A stretch of 64,000 nucleotides of DNA. It comes from Rotaria sp. Silwood1 (lineage: Eukaryota; Rotifera; Eurotatoria; Philodinida; Philodinidae). The notes under the pieces were generated by a model that saw only the letters and a program-made list of their open reading frames with translations, was not told the DNA's origin and searched no databases. How positions within the stretch are numbered: position 1 is the stretch's first letter; each line of letters begins with the position of its first letter. The stretch lies in contig CAJNOP010000538.1 of NCBI GenBank assembly GCA_905250075.1, forward strand, positions 1 to 64,000. Reading direction: 5' to 3'. Positions 48,276-60,047 of this stretch are shown in pieces. Made by a program: the position numbers and the translations under genes.

Positions 48276-51200
48276 ATGTTTGTATTGGTTTTAGAACAAA
48301 TCGATCGATTAAACAAATCTACCACTTCCATCATCAACACCAATTTACATTCATCAACTGTTCTTTCGTCAACAAATAGCTGCGATTCTGATGACAATAT
48401 ACACGATGATGAATTTGATGGAAAATCAGATACTGTAAGTGTTATTGAACGAACTGCTCAAAATCAATTGATCAAGAAAAATATCAATTCAACAAAACAT
48501 TCAATTAATGTTGATAAAATTCCACCACAAAAAACAACAACTGCATCAGGAAAAAAACGGTCCGATGAGGTGTACCAACTGTTTGAAAAACAACTTGATG
48601 GAAGATACCGATGTACATTGTGTACGAATGAACAAAAGGTGACCTGATTTGTTTCTCTTTTCTAGCTGAAATTTTTTCGCAAAAAAATGACTGTTTAAAT
48701 TAGTTTAGAAGATTTTGAGATTTTTTTTAAAAAATGTTTTTTCGAAAAAATGAATTACATATAAGACAGAAATTTTTGTTTAATCCTTATCAATATGAAA
48801 CAATTCAGTTGTATCGATGAAATAACTTTGCTTCAGTTAACTTATAGAATGTACAATGAAAGCTAGTTGCTAACAGAAAAAAAAATAACCTCTACCATGT
48901 TTTTATCATTTAGATGATCCAACAGAATGGTCGTGGCACAGCTAATTTACGATCACATCTTCTGCTTCATAATTTACAAAGTTTTGCTTTTGAATCTCAA
49001 GTAGAACAACGAGTGTTGAAAATCAATAGAACCTCCAACAATCAAATGTCTTTGATGCGTAAACATGCAATTGATAAAGCTATATTGAAATGTATCATCG
49101 AAGGCGGTCTGCCATTTAGTATATTTAATCATGATGCAGTAATTGAACTTTTGAATTTACTTCAACCTAGTTACAAGCCACCAGATCGTCATACACTTTC
49201 ATCACGTATACATGATCAATACCATCAACATATTCTCGACCTTAAATCTGTTTTGCATTATATTGGACCAATTGCCTTCACCAGTGATTTATGGAAAGAT
49301 GTCTCTCGTCAACATATTATTTCACTCTCTCTTCACACGTTCTCAATCGACTTTGACTTTATTTCATTACCAATATCGTTTCATCAATTCAATGAGCAAA
49401 AATTGGCTGTTAATATACAATCATTTTTCGAGCATGAAAAAGTACGTTTTGGATTTGGTATGCATATTTTATCAGGTGTTACTACGGACAATGGACCAGA
49501 TATTAAATGTGCAGCATCTTCAAATGTACTTGGTCCGCGATATGCATGTCTTGCTCATTGTTTAAATCTTGTTGTTCATCATGCTACATGTGTGTGGGAT
49601 CCACCAAATCCGAAAAGGTAAACAATACTTCATGTGAAGAATAAACATCACAAGGAAGAAAAATTTTGCACTTAATTCTTTTCACAAGAGAAAATAATTG
49701 CCCTCATTCTGATTGCACTAACATTTCTCCCAGGCCCCATCACAACTGTTAAAAGTTATGCACTTGCTTTGAATAAGCCCTCGAATACTATTTTTTTTTC
49801 TTTCTATAATATATATTTCTCCTTTTCTTCTGCGGTATTCATTTTGTTATTTATTTATTTCTTTTACAAGCCATCCTCATTTCTCCCTCGATAGTATTAC
49901 CCAGGGATTTTTCTCGTACATAACATGGTAGCCTACATATAGATAACGATTATTTTCATGTTACAAAAATACATGAACATGCAGACCATATACGCATAGA
50001 TATATGTGTGTATGTATATGGAATATACTTAACATAATTTTTAAAATTAACAAAAATCTGCATTAGATATCTCATTATATTTATGGCCAAAATTTTTTTC
50101 TGTTTATTTTTTTAAGATTTCCATTCGATTCAATGTACGAACAAGTAAACACATCTCTCGTCGATGATGAAGACGATGAGAGAACAGCTGAAATTATGCC
50201 TTATTCATGGCCGACGTCTATGGTTAATAGAGAATGTTTACTCGATAGCAATGGTCAACAATTAGTGAGCTATATTCACTTTTCGCCATCGTGTTTTCTT
50301 ATTTTTTCTTGAATATATACATTAGATCGATTATTTTGTACTTGATGAAGCGGAGTCCGATGTTTCAACTGAAAAATCAACATCAAATGAAGATGTTTTT
50401 AATTTACTTGTTCGTATTAATCGTCTTGTACGAAAAGTTCGTGTTTTTGTATCGATGACCCGTTTGGTTGCTCCACTTCAACATTATATACATGAACAAA
50501 TTGGTCCAAATAAAGGAGGTTTTATACTTGATGTAAAAGTAAGTTTCAATCACGAATTTTTTTTTTCTATACTACATCTATGATTTCTCAAAAACATGAT
50601 GAAAAATGTTTTATAATTAATTGACAATTATTCTGGCAAAAGATAATGCTTTTGTTGACAACCAGCTGTTCTCAGAAGCGCATTCCTCTTATATCTATAA
50701 GTAGTACATATAAGAGACCATCATCAGGACAGGGTGAAATAGTTTGCTTTGCTAGCATTTTTTCAAAAAAAAACCGTTTGAAATTATTTACTAATTGCAA
50801 ACAAGAATACTTCAAAACATAAATGATCTATATAATTCCACCAGCTAGTGGTGAGTTCAAGTTTTCGACAAATTTCATTAGAACTTATGTGTATGCGACA
50901 CTCATTCTAATTCTTCATCAGACAATACGAACTGTTTCGAATTCGACAAAATCAAGCATCAATCAAATTATAAACACGTATAGAAAATAATAAAAAAAAT
51001 GAGCTGCAACTTGGTACTAGATGGTGATGAAAGACTTCGACTCAATTGAATGATAGTACTATGTTACCAAGAAATGCTATTTACATGGATGCATATCACG
51101 TTTTCGTATGAGTTAGTTACTAAAGTCATGCACCCATGCTAAAAAGGCAAGATATTGTACTAAAAAGAATTATTTCTTCAACAGTATAAATAAACATGGC

Positions 51201-52220
51201 ACCAATTTTACCTGATTATAATCTGATTTTTAGTTGCCGAATTCGATTGCTTTTATTGTAAATATTTTTTGTTTTTTTTTCCTAATCGATTAAAAGGTTT
51301 GCCAACTTCTATTAATTAAAGCTTATCAATCAATTTTAATCGATAAAACAAATTTGAAAAACTCCTTGACATTATAATAAGTGAAAGTGTAAGTTTAAAA
51401 TTCGATAATGATTGAATAAAAACAATACAATTTTATTCAACTGATTTGAAACAAATTTGTAATCATTTTTACTCATGGATAATATTGTTTTGAGATGATA
51501 TGAGAAACATATTAGCATTGATATAAAGATAGTCAACATTTTTCGTTGAATTACCGATGCATTCTAAAGTCGATTTCAGTTTATGTACCTACAGGGCATC
51601 CTGTCGTGCAACGATCTCCGGTACTTATACATAATTTTTTATTCTGGTTTATTAAATTGATTCAACATATCTGTCAAGGCTATTTGTCATTATATTTTGA
51701 TAAACGTAGATGTTTTCTAAAGCGAGACTTTAGTTGAATTGGTTTATTTTTAGATACGTTGGAACAGTACGTTCAAAATGATACATCGTCTAATTAATCT
51801 TCGGGATTTGGTTGACGCAATGTTTGCTAAACGTGACTTTAAAGGTTTAACTTCTATTCAAGAAAAAAAGTTTCGTTCATTAGTATTCACCTATGATGAT
51901 TGGGAATTAATAAATGCATTTCATGATTGTCTTGATATTTTTGACAAGGCTACGACGATGTTGTCCGGTGATTATCCTACACAATCAATGTCCTATTTTG
52001 TTCTTCAAACATTAAAAGAAAATGTTCAACAAACATTAAATCCAACTTATTATCATATGATTATAAATAAAAGTTTGAATTTTCAATCGGAATATTATGT
52101 TGATGACTTTTTACCAAGTGCTCAAAAACTTGGAATGAAAGTCAGAATTTTATTAAACTCCACTTTTAAATAATGCTTTTCGTGATGTTGTATATGCACA
52201 TCTAGAGTCAACTGAATCAT
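48276..52220 (+). mobile_element. hAT transposase gene 1, 3'-truncated
   Basis: Exons 48276-48638, 48914-49617, 50117-50264, 50326-50538 and 51754 onward join in frame by GT-AG introns. Exon 1 ends in a BED zinc finger (YRCTLCTNEQK) that continues in exon 2 (RGTANLRSHLLLHN). Exon 2 has the RNase H-like core: AFTSDLWKD (first Asp), GVTTDNGPDIKCA (second Asp) and CLAHCLNLVVHHA. Exon 5 starts IRWNSTFKMIHRL, a hAT signature. After about 52150 a frame change occurs, and the trace (NNAFRDVVYAHLESTES) ends exactly where a telomere-like array begins, so the C-terminal dimerisation domain with the catalytic Glu is missing. Intron 4 is 1.2 kb against 0.07-0.5 kb for the others and may hold an insertion. 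Termini of the element were not found. It would cut and paste DNA if whole; this copy cannot. Confidence 0.8.
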
Positions 52221-52633
52221 TGGGTGTGGGTGTGGGTGTGCGTTAAGAAGCACTTAACATTCACAGCTCACACCCACACCCAAACCCGCACACTCAAACC
52301 CGCACACCCACACCCACACCCAAACCCGCACACCCACACCCACACCCAAACCCGCACACCCACACCCACACCCAAACCCGCACACCCACACCCANNNNNN
52401 NNNNAAACCCGCACACCCACACCCACACCCAAACCCGCACACCCACACCCAAACCTGCACACCCACACCCAAACCCGCACACCCACACCCAAACCTGCAC
52501 ACCCACACCCAAACCCGCACACCCACACCCAAACCTGCACACCCACACCCAAACCCGCACACCCACGCCCACACCCACACCCACACCCACCCACACCCGC
52601 ACCCACACCCATCCACACCCACACCCACACCCT
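52221..52633. repeat. Telomere-like array 7 with higher-order structure
   Basis: A short G arm (GGGTGTGGGTGTGGGTGTG), a core with GTTAAGAAGCACTTAAC (itself a small hairpin), and a 365-bp C-rich arm. In the left part of the C arm the unit is AAACCCGCACACCC plus two CACACCC-type units; in the right part AAACCCGCAC and AAACCTGCAC units alternate. A 10-N run (52395-52404) interrupts it. Frames in this array are artefacts. Confidence 0.9.
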
Positions 52634-53054
52634 GTTCTATGAGAACTCATTAGATCACCCCAATATGTAAAAACAAAAAGAATGTGAAGTGGAAAAAATC
52701 CAACAAATTTTCAACTCTTCTTCGACAAATACACATAAAAAATATAACCTCCCTTTGTGTCTTACTGATAAGAGCAGAAAATGAAAAGACTAACCTGGTG
52801 CGATTAATCAATCTTTCAATCATAAAGCACTAAAAGTCTTACAGATAGAAACAGAATAGTTGAAATACTTTGATGATTATTTGTTCGAAACAAATAAGCA
52901 CTACCATAGATGTCTTATTGAGAGAAAACAAGTGCTGTTGTAATAGAAATGGTTCTTGAGCGACAGAGTTAAAAAGCGAAGAAGAATTTTTTTATTGTTT
53001 TTCTGATTAAGCATCTGTTGTTGTATTTCACTATAGTCCATATACGGATTGTTC
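52634..53054. other. Unique DNA between two telomere-like arrays
   Basis: A 420-bp AT-rich island with no coding region seen. Confidence 0.5.
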
Positions 53055-53202
53055 AGGGTGTGTGTGTGGGTGTGGATATGAGTGTGGGTGTGGATATGAG
53101 TGTGGGTCTGAAGATGTGGGCATGGATGTGGGTGTTGGCGTGGGTGTGGGTGTGGGTTGTGAGTGAAGAGATGATCGATAACTACATCCACGCCCACCTC
53201 AC

Positions 53203-53236
<34 letters not shown>

Positions 53237-53276
53237 TCCCAAACACCCACACGCACCCCACCCACACCCACACCCT
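53055..53276. repeat. Telomere-like array 8 with a 31-base C run
   Basis: A 100-bp G arm (GGGTGTGTGTGTGGGTGTGG...), a core GAAGAGATGATCGATAAC, and a C arm that includes an uninterrupted run of 31 C at 53204-53234, then degenerate CCCACA units. Confidence 0.9.
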
Positions 53277-53299
53277 TCATTTAATTTCGATAAATTATT

Positions 53300-53720
53300 T
53301 CATTGTGTTAAACCAAGATTATTTTCAAGTAATGGATTAACACCAAATTTAAGTAAATGACGAATATATCCTAATTAGAAAAGTTTATATTTCATGTTTC
53401 ATTAATTCGAAAGATTTTACTCGATCAGACCATTAGATACAGATAAATGAAGACATGTACTTCCATCAACCATTTGATTATTTGGATTACATCCAAGTTT
53501 AAGATACTTCAATAATTATTCTACAAGAGTTATTTTTTCATTTAAAAAATAACAAATAAAATAATCAATCTAATACCTGTGTCTCTATTTTCAGCAGCTC
53601 TAAAGAGGATTGACTCGGAATGTGAAGATGATAATGATGATAGAGAACTTAAATCACTTTTGTCTGTAGTAGGATTGATAAATCGGCAACGTCTGTTGCA
53701 GATATAAAACGTTTTTCAGC
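53300..53720 (-). pseudogene. Ankyrin-repeat gene remnant
   Basis: On the minus strand: a Ser-rich lead (KSDLSSLSSLSSSHSES), ILFRAAENRDT, then LKYLKLGCNPNNQMVDG, STCLHLSVSNG, and after a probable intron (GTCTGATC...AATTAG) YIRHLLKFGVNPLLENNLGL, ending TGA at 53302-53300. These are about two ankyrin repeats (the N-P-N and LHL-x-x-x-N-G patterns). A TAA lies in frame just before LLKYLKLG unless a different acceptor is used. The gene stops 24 bp short of a telomere-like array on its 3' side and is cut by a TA-CCCAGG element on its 5' side at about 53725. Ankyrin repeats bind proteins; the partner is unknown. Confidence 0.55.
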
Positions 53721-55658
53721 AACTACCCAGGTCGAAATAGCTATGTCGGACAGGTTTTAAATCCGTTGACATACGGCTAATCGGATTCGGTCGGTTACTT
53801 TTTGTCGGATTCCGATGTTATCCACTGTTTTCCTTTGAGATCCGCTGATCGGATTCATCGAGTTCCGACTAAATTCATATATTCGGCATTGTTCAGATCC
53901 GATCTCAGGATCTGTTCGCTTCCGATGGAATTCAGGGGAATCTGATATCAAGAAATGGCCGGAATTTGTGGTTTCACATGACACCAGATTCCATGATAAA
54001 ACCGATCAATCACTGGTATCGGAACTTGTCGGATTATATAAGAATACAGAATACCCAGGTCGATCTCGCCCCATCGAATCCGATGGAAATTCATCGGAAG
54101 TTATCGGATGTTGGAAAGTGTCAGATTTTCATAGTTCCGACAAGATCCCGGCCACTTCTGACACTTTCCGACATCCGACAACTTCCTGTCGGAATCCGAT
54201 ACCAATGATTTCGACATATTCCGACGAATTGCCATAGGATTCGATAAAATTCGATAATTTTACCGATAGGATCCGACAAGATCCGACTGTCGGATTGTTC
54301 GTCCTGGGTATCTAGTAATAGTTTCCACGTAATCGGATTCATGACTTAGAATATATTCTCACAGATCAATCAGCTAATTAATTAATTAGATATTTCTATT
54401 TTTACAAATCTCCAACAACAAAATCAAAAATCTGTAAATCCGATTTTGTCCAGATTTCATTCACCATTTTGTTTTACAGATATCGATCTATATAACGAAG
54501 TCTCTACTTTCATATATCAAGTGAATTCTGCAATTTTGTTTAATTAAGTTCTATATATTAGGAACGATCTTAGTACAAGTATTGTGCGATTTTAAGAGGG
54601 ATCGTAGTATATACATTGTTGGATTCCAGGAATAATCCTAGTTGAACCACTAGAAATCGTTTAAACTCTTGATGACATCTTGGTGCAATCTTTAGAAATT
54701 TTGATAATATCCTGGTGAAATCTGTATAAAATTTCGATTCAACCCTTAGAGAATCTTTACAAACTTTGATGAAATCCTTGAAAAATCTTTAGAAATCTTG
54801 AGGAAAATTGGATGAAATTCTCAGAAATCTCTAGTAAATCTTTGGAAATTTTGAGAATGCTTGAATGAAATCTGTGTGAAATATTGATTGAATCCTCGTG
54901 CAATCGAAACAGATTCAGTCAACTTCTGATGAAATTCGACTGTATTCTGTAGTGATGGGCCGAAACATATTCGAATATTAAGAAATGCTTGCCTGTTTTA
55001 ATTATGAGTAGAACGAAAGAAACAAACAAACCGTTTCGTCATTGTCATTTTTTTTTCTCAATGATTTTATTTCTATTCGAATGTGACGAGTATACTCTTT
55101 CATTCTCTTCCCGACGAAGAGAACATCATTTTCAAATTAGACGTAATACACCGTCTATTACGTAATAAAGAGAAATATAAAATATCATGTCGAGCGATTG
55201 AACGGTAGTGTGTCATTATTTCGTAAGGAAACGATATAACGTCAATCGCATTCATCACGTAAGTAGCAAATGCTTTCTATTTACTTGCAGTTGGTTACAG
55301 ATGGATTGATCACGAAACTTTGAATAGTTCTTCGTATTTTTCGAGCTGTCAGTACATATGGTCTCTGATATGTTTCGGAGATTTACATCAATTATTTTTA
55401 CCAACTTCGTATGCCGGTATTATTTTAATACGTATGAGATTGAGTACACGCTCAATGTAGAGCTTCTCTTATAGATATTAGCTGCTGCCAGGGATGAGAA
55501 ATAAATCAAAGAAAGTACACAACTTCTATGTTGCATGTCATGATTGTTCCATTGAGTGAGGAGCCATTCTCATATGATTAGCCAACTGTCCTTTTTACTA
55601 ATGCATGTTATTTCGTATCCAGTACTTTTCAACTTCAATTTACTTCTACAATCTTCCA

Positions 55659-57330
55659 ATGTCGGATATCCATTCACCACAATCAAATTCGTCGTCTACA
55701 TCTAATTTAACAACAACACCACGAAGAATTTTGAAAGCAAAACGAAGTTTAGTATGGAGATACTTCAAAATTGAAAATGATTCATTCGATGTCGAGTGTA
55801 TACTATGCTCGTCGACTGTACCTCGTACATCAACATCAACCTCTAATATGTTACATCATCTACAAATACGTCACAAACTCGAATATGAACTCATTAATAA
55901 AGCTACGAAATCGAAAAATGATGCTTCATCACAACGCTTACCATTAACAAGTGCTCGATCAGAACATCTGACAAAACTCGCTGCTAATTTACTTATCCAC
56001 GATTTACTTCCACTTTCTGTTGTCGAAAGCTGTCATCTCCAAACGATCTTTCGAGAAGCTGAACCATCTTACGTATTACCAAGGCGCAAATATTTTGTAA
56101 CAAATGTTTTGAAAGACATGTACAATTCAACTCGAAACAAAGTGCAGCATGCATTACATAATGCTATAGGTAAGTGTGATACGCATTTTTCAACTTACAT
56201 ATAAACTCATTTATTTTTGTGGTGTTGCAGCTGTATGTTTGACTACTGATATATGGACATCACAAGCTAATCAGCCGTACATGACAATCACTTGTCATTT
56301 TATGGATCCTGACAGTGGTGAACAAAAGAGTTACGTTTTAGATACTTCAGAGTTTTCCGGTCATCATACAGCAGATAGAATTGTACAACGGCTGGAAGAG
56401 GTGGCAATTGAGTGGTCAATCATCGACAAAATCGTTTGCCTCGTGACAGACACATGTAGTACAATGAAACGAGTTGGAATAGAGTTTGGGAAAGGTATGT
56501 TTTTGTGGATGATAATTGTCTTATGATTGAAGTAAAGCATTTCTTTAGGTTGGGTCGGATGTGCCGACCATATTATCAATCTATGTGTGTGCGGTGCTAC
56601 ACGACAATTAAATGAAATTAAGGAGTCGCTCGAAGGTGTTCGTCATATTGTTATACTCATTCGCAATAGTCATTTGGCCAACGAAATATTAAAAAAACAT
56701 CAATGTTCCTTCGGTAAAAAAATGGTAAACGATGTTTTCATTTCTCATAATCTTTAATAGGTTTGGAAGAGCATTGTTTGATTCTCGATGAACCGACGAG
56801 ATGGAACAGTACTTTCTATATGCTCGAACGATTTCTTCAGGAAAAAGTTGCAATTATTGCTTGCTTCAACGAAAAAGAGTTTCAGAAATATTTGGTCAAA
56901 TCGAAAATATCGAAAAACATCGACTGGGAAGCAAAAGAGCAACTAAAGGTATAGAAAATTTTGGTTCTTCTCCCGTCTAATTATTCTGTTTGTTTAAGGA
57001 ATTGCTGGAGCCATTTGAAAGCGCAACAAGAAAGTTGGCCTCTGACTCTGTACCTACAATTTCAATGATGTTGGCGATATTTACGACGCTTATTACAAGT
57101 GTCGAAGGCCGGTCTACTGATTCTTCAATTATAAAAAAAGTGAAAGATACGATTAGAAGTGGTATTGACAAAAGAATCAGCCATTTATATCAAGACAAAA
57201 TTGTATGTCAATGCAGTACACTCACTAACTAATAGCTAGAGAAAAGATTCGTGAGTCTTGTACTTCTTTTAGAATTAGCAATAGCTCCATCATATTCTTA
57301 TTCACACAATCTATCGAGATACTATAGGTC
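55659..57330 (+). CDS. hAT transposase 2 (BED finger, RNase H-like), C-terminus degenerate
   Basis: Exons 55659-56169, 56231-56494, 56549-56713, 56761-56948, 56999-57202 and 57236 onward, all GT-AG and in frame. The start MSDIHSPQSN is the first clean ATG; an in-frame ATG at 55605 is also possible. The BED finger is VWRYFKIE...VECILCSS...NMLHHLQIRH. The catalytic core follows: CLTTDIWTSQ (first Asp), CLVTDTCSTM (second Asp) and CADHIINLCVCG; then LDEPTRWNSTFYMLERFL, the RWNST signature. Exon 6 (LEKRFVSLVLLLELAIAPS) soon reaches a stop, and a later open frame (57378-57626) lacks the hATC dimerisation motif and third acidic residue. It would bind the ends of its element and excise it; this copy is probably inactive. 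Confidence 0.75.
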
Positions 57331-57706
57331 GTAAGTTTTGAGATAATCATGCGGCTAGCAGCGCAAAATATCTACGTTTGCGTTATTTTACAAGGGACCT
57401 GTTGTGGGCACAACAGGAATTCGATTCATTGTTGAATAGAAAGAAGAATTATGAGGTAGTCACTGATAAGGTTTTAAGTGAGTTTTACTGCAGAAACTTA
57501 TTTATGTCGGCCCGGAATTATTTTATGGTGTTGAAGCTGAAAATTTTCAAAAGCCTGATGTTTACTTTTGATCAGATTGAAATCGTGCTCTCAATGCATA
57601 TGACCTATAGCAGTCTATTTATGTGATATAGTAGTTTCTCGTTTATTTTCATGTAGAAATAGATATGTTACAGATATGTTACATGTCACTCAAATAGATT
57701 TGTTAC

Positions 57707-57769
57707 ATGTCACTCAAACGGCAGTACGAATACATATGATATGTATTCGTACTGCCGTTTGAGTGACAT
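57707..57769. repeat. Perfect 30-bp hairpin inside hAT element 2
   Basis: Two 30-base arms, beginning ATGTCACTCAAACGGCAGTA and ending TACTGCCGTTTGAGTGACAT, are separated by only TGA. It lies between the transposase and the right end. TGTTACATGTCACTCAAA-type words are also repeated just before it. Confidence 0.9.
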
Positions 57770-58156
57770 ATTTGTCGTCTACTTATTACGTAATAGACGT
57801 CTTACGTTCGTCACGCCGCTGATAATTCATCTATCTTTCGTTTCTGCCGTTACTTCAGACGGATATATTCGTGTGCTCGAGTTATTCTGTTCTGTGTCAT
57901 CGTTGACGATTATCGACGGAACGAAAGAGAAATTATTTCGCCTCTTTCGCATACCGGCCCATCACTAGTATTCTGTCAGAACCTTACGTTATCAGGCGTT
58001 TCTCTGTGAAAGAATCCTGATGGTTACGGCATTATCTGACAAGCAGTTGCGACAGGAACCGATCGGATCCTTTCCGACGTAATCCGGTCCGAAAACCGTT
58101 GGTTAGGAATCCTGTGAAGTACGGTTGGGTCTACCGGTAGGATTGAATGACCTGGG

Positions 58157-59284
58157 TTTATGATCGTGAATATATTAAACATTTAATAAATTATTGAGAA
58201 ATATAAAGTGTTGGAGAAATATTTTAATTATATTCATCGTTATATAACGAATATTTGAATGATTATTGTTGAACTTTTCTTTCAAATCATACTATCATCT
58301 TTCTTACAGAAAAGTCAACAATATTTTCTTTTAGAATAATTTTTACACTGGCATTGTTTGTTATCATATGAATGTGAAATTATCTTAAAATAAATTTTAG
58401 AGAATTATATAGAAATATAATTAGTTTTTTAATAAAAATGTAACGTTACCCTTCGATTAATTTATTGAATACTTTTTTCAAAGTAACGAATATCTATAGA
58501 ATTAATTGTTGAATATTTATAACGGTTTGAATATATAAACTCGAAATAAGCTGTCAACATTTCTGCAATAAAATCCAAAAATTTAATATAAGAACAATTT
58601 TCAAATGACAAAGATTAAATTGATGTTTTATCATTATAGAATTGCTTTTCATATGCAAAGAGTAAATTCTGAAACTAGTGATTAATATGAATATTTATCG
58701 AATTTTTTAAAATTTTTTCTTTAAGATAAATGTGTTGATCACGAATACAAACAAAGTTGTTATTAAAAATAAAAGAAAAAACAGTTTTCTACAAGACAAT
58801 TTAACTATAACAAATTACGTTTAGAAACTATAAGCTTGTTGTTTTTCTAATTTTTAGAATATTTTTTAGTTTTCACATATCAATATGAAGACAATGAAAA
58901 TATTATTTAACACATAACAATTTTTGATCGATTGTCTTGAAAACCTTCAACATTTTCTTAATTTTTTAGACAAAAATGAAACTAATCTTATTTTACGATT
59001 GTTTTCATCTAAATTTATTCAGATTCATAAATATAATTTGCATCTTTTTATTGCTTTGTGATGTAGATAAAATGTCGAACAATTTGTTTCTTTTCTTCTT
59101 TTATTATCATTTTATTGTTTTTATTTTTCTCAACGAGACGTCATATGCACATAATTTTTAACTACACTTCATTTTTCAATTTGTGTTCTGTATTCACATA
59201 AAAAGTCTATTTATTTATTTTCTAAATCATTATTACGCTTGACATTTCCATAAAAGTAATATTTTTCTAGACCTACACTTACAA
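58157..59284. other. AT-rich intergenic DNA
   Basis: No gene seen. The 61-codon frame at 58976-59161 is Phe/Leu/Ile-rich and not supported. Confidence 0.45.
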
Positions 59285-59897
59285 GGTAATATATGTAAGT
59301 GTAAAATCGCTGTTAAGTCTGAACTATGTGTATCATGTAGACTTTGGTAAGACTAGAAAAAGCCATAAAAGATAACGACTGCTAGGTTTCTCTTCTCGAG
59401 TTATGACCGTTTTATTGAGTTCTTACTCTGTGCATAGTACTTCGAGACAAATCGAAGGAAGGAATTTCGAGCTGAAATTTTGTCCATAAGCAGGCCTAAT
59501 GATCCTTAGAATGCCCTGAAGGTTTCAGGCAAAACGAATGCTCCATTCTTAAGATATTCAATTTTATTTAAATAGTCACCTGCCACCGGCATTTCATAAA
59601 AATCGAGATTTTTATAAGTTCAATATTTCAAGAAGGAAACATTCATTTTGCCCGAAAACCTTCAGGATATTCTGGGTATCATTAGACCTACTTGCAGGCA
59701 AAATTTCAGCTCGAATTTTCTTCCTTCAATTTGTCTCGAAGTGCCTTGTATGGAGTAAAAAAATTAAATAAAGCGGTCATAATTCGAGAAGAGAGGCTAG
59801 TAGCCCTTGTCCTTTATGGTTTTTTTAGTCTCACTAAGGCTTATATGATGCACATAGTTCCGACTCAAAAGTGATTATACACTTGCATATGTTACCT
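59285..59897. mobile_element. Palindromic MITE, about 610 bp
   Basis: GGTAATATATGTAAGTGT at the left pairs with ACACTTGCATATGTTACC at the right, and the arms pair along the body (GAGCTGAAATTTTGTC near 59469 with GCAAAATTTCAGCTC near 59698; CCTTCAGGATATTCTGG near 59661 with its partner near 59510). Frames inside it are by-products. Confidence 0.75.
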
Positions 59898-60047
59898 CGT
59901 CAGAGTATTCACATATTTCGCTAATACTGTTCTATGAAATGGTCAATCTCATTGTATACATAACTTTCTCATTTTTTTATTTTATTTAAGACTTTCAATA
60001 TTTAATCAACAATACATTTCAACTGATAAAAATCATTATTTAAATCA

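Larger units (their letters stand above)
54950..57967 (+). mobile_element. hAT DNA transposon 2 with intact ends and 8-bp target duplication
   Basis: The terminal inverted repeats TAGTGATGGGCCG and CGGCCCATCACTA are bounded by a perfect 8-bp duplication GTATTCTG (54942-54949 and 57968-57975). Subterminal TATTACGTAATA-type words occur near both ends (55158, 57784), likely transposase binding sites. The element is 3018 bp and holds one transposase gene. Perfect target duplications suggest a fairly young insertion, although the gene looks incomplete at its C-terminus. Confidence 0.9.
53726..58156. repeat. CCGAT-rich element with TA-CCCAGG ends, split by a hAT insertion
   Basis: Left ends CCCAGGTCGAAAT (53726) and CCCAGGTCGATC (54054) and right ends CCTGGG (54303-54308 with TA, and 58151-58156) suggest an outer copy and an inner copy. 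Between them lie many TCCGAT/ATCGGA words and, at 54640-54900, a GAAATCTTTG-type repeat. The hAT element at 54950-57967 sits inside. The same family is present at 27.0-28.0 kb. Confidence 0.6.

Noticed and set aside
52254-52670. Long open frames on both strands with Cys-Gly-Val or His-Pro-Thr repeats
   Set aside because: They are translations of the telomere-like array, open in several frames at once; not genes.
53597-53712. Plus-strand ALKRIDSECEDDND frame, first taken as a continuation of hAT transposase 1
   Set aside because: The minus strand of the same stretch encodes the Ser-rich lead and start of ankyrin repeats, which fits the following sequence better.
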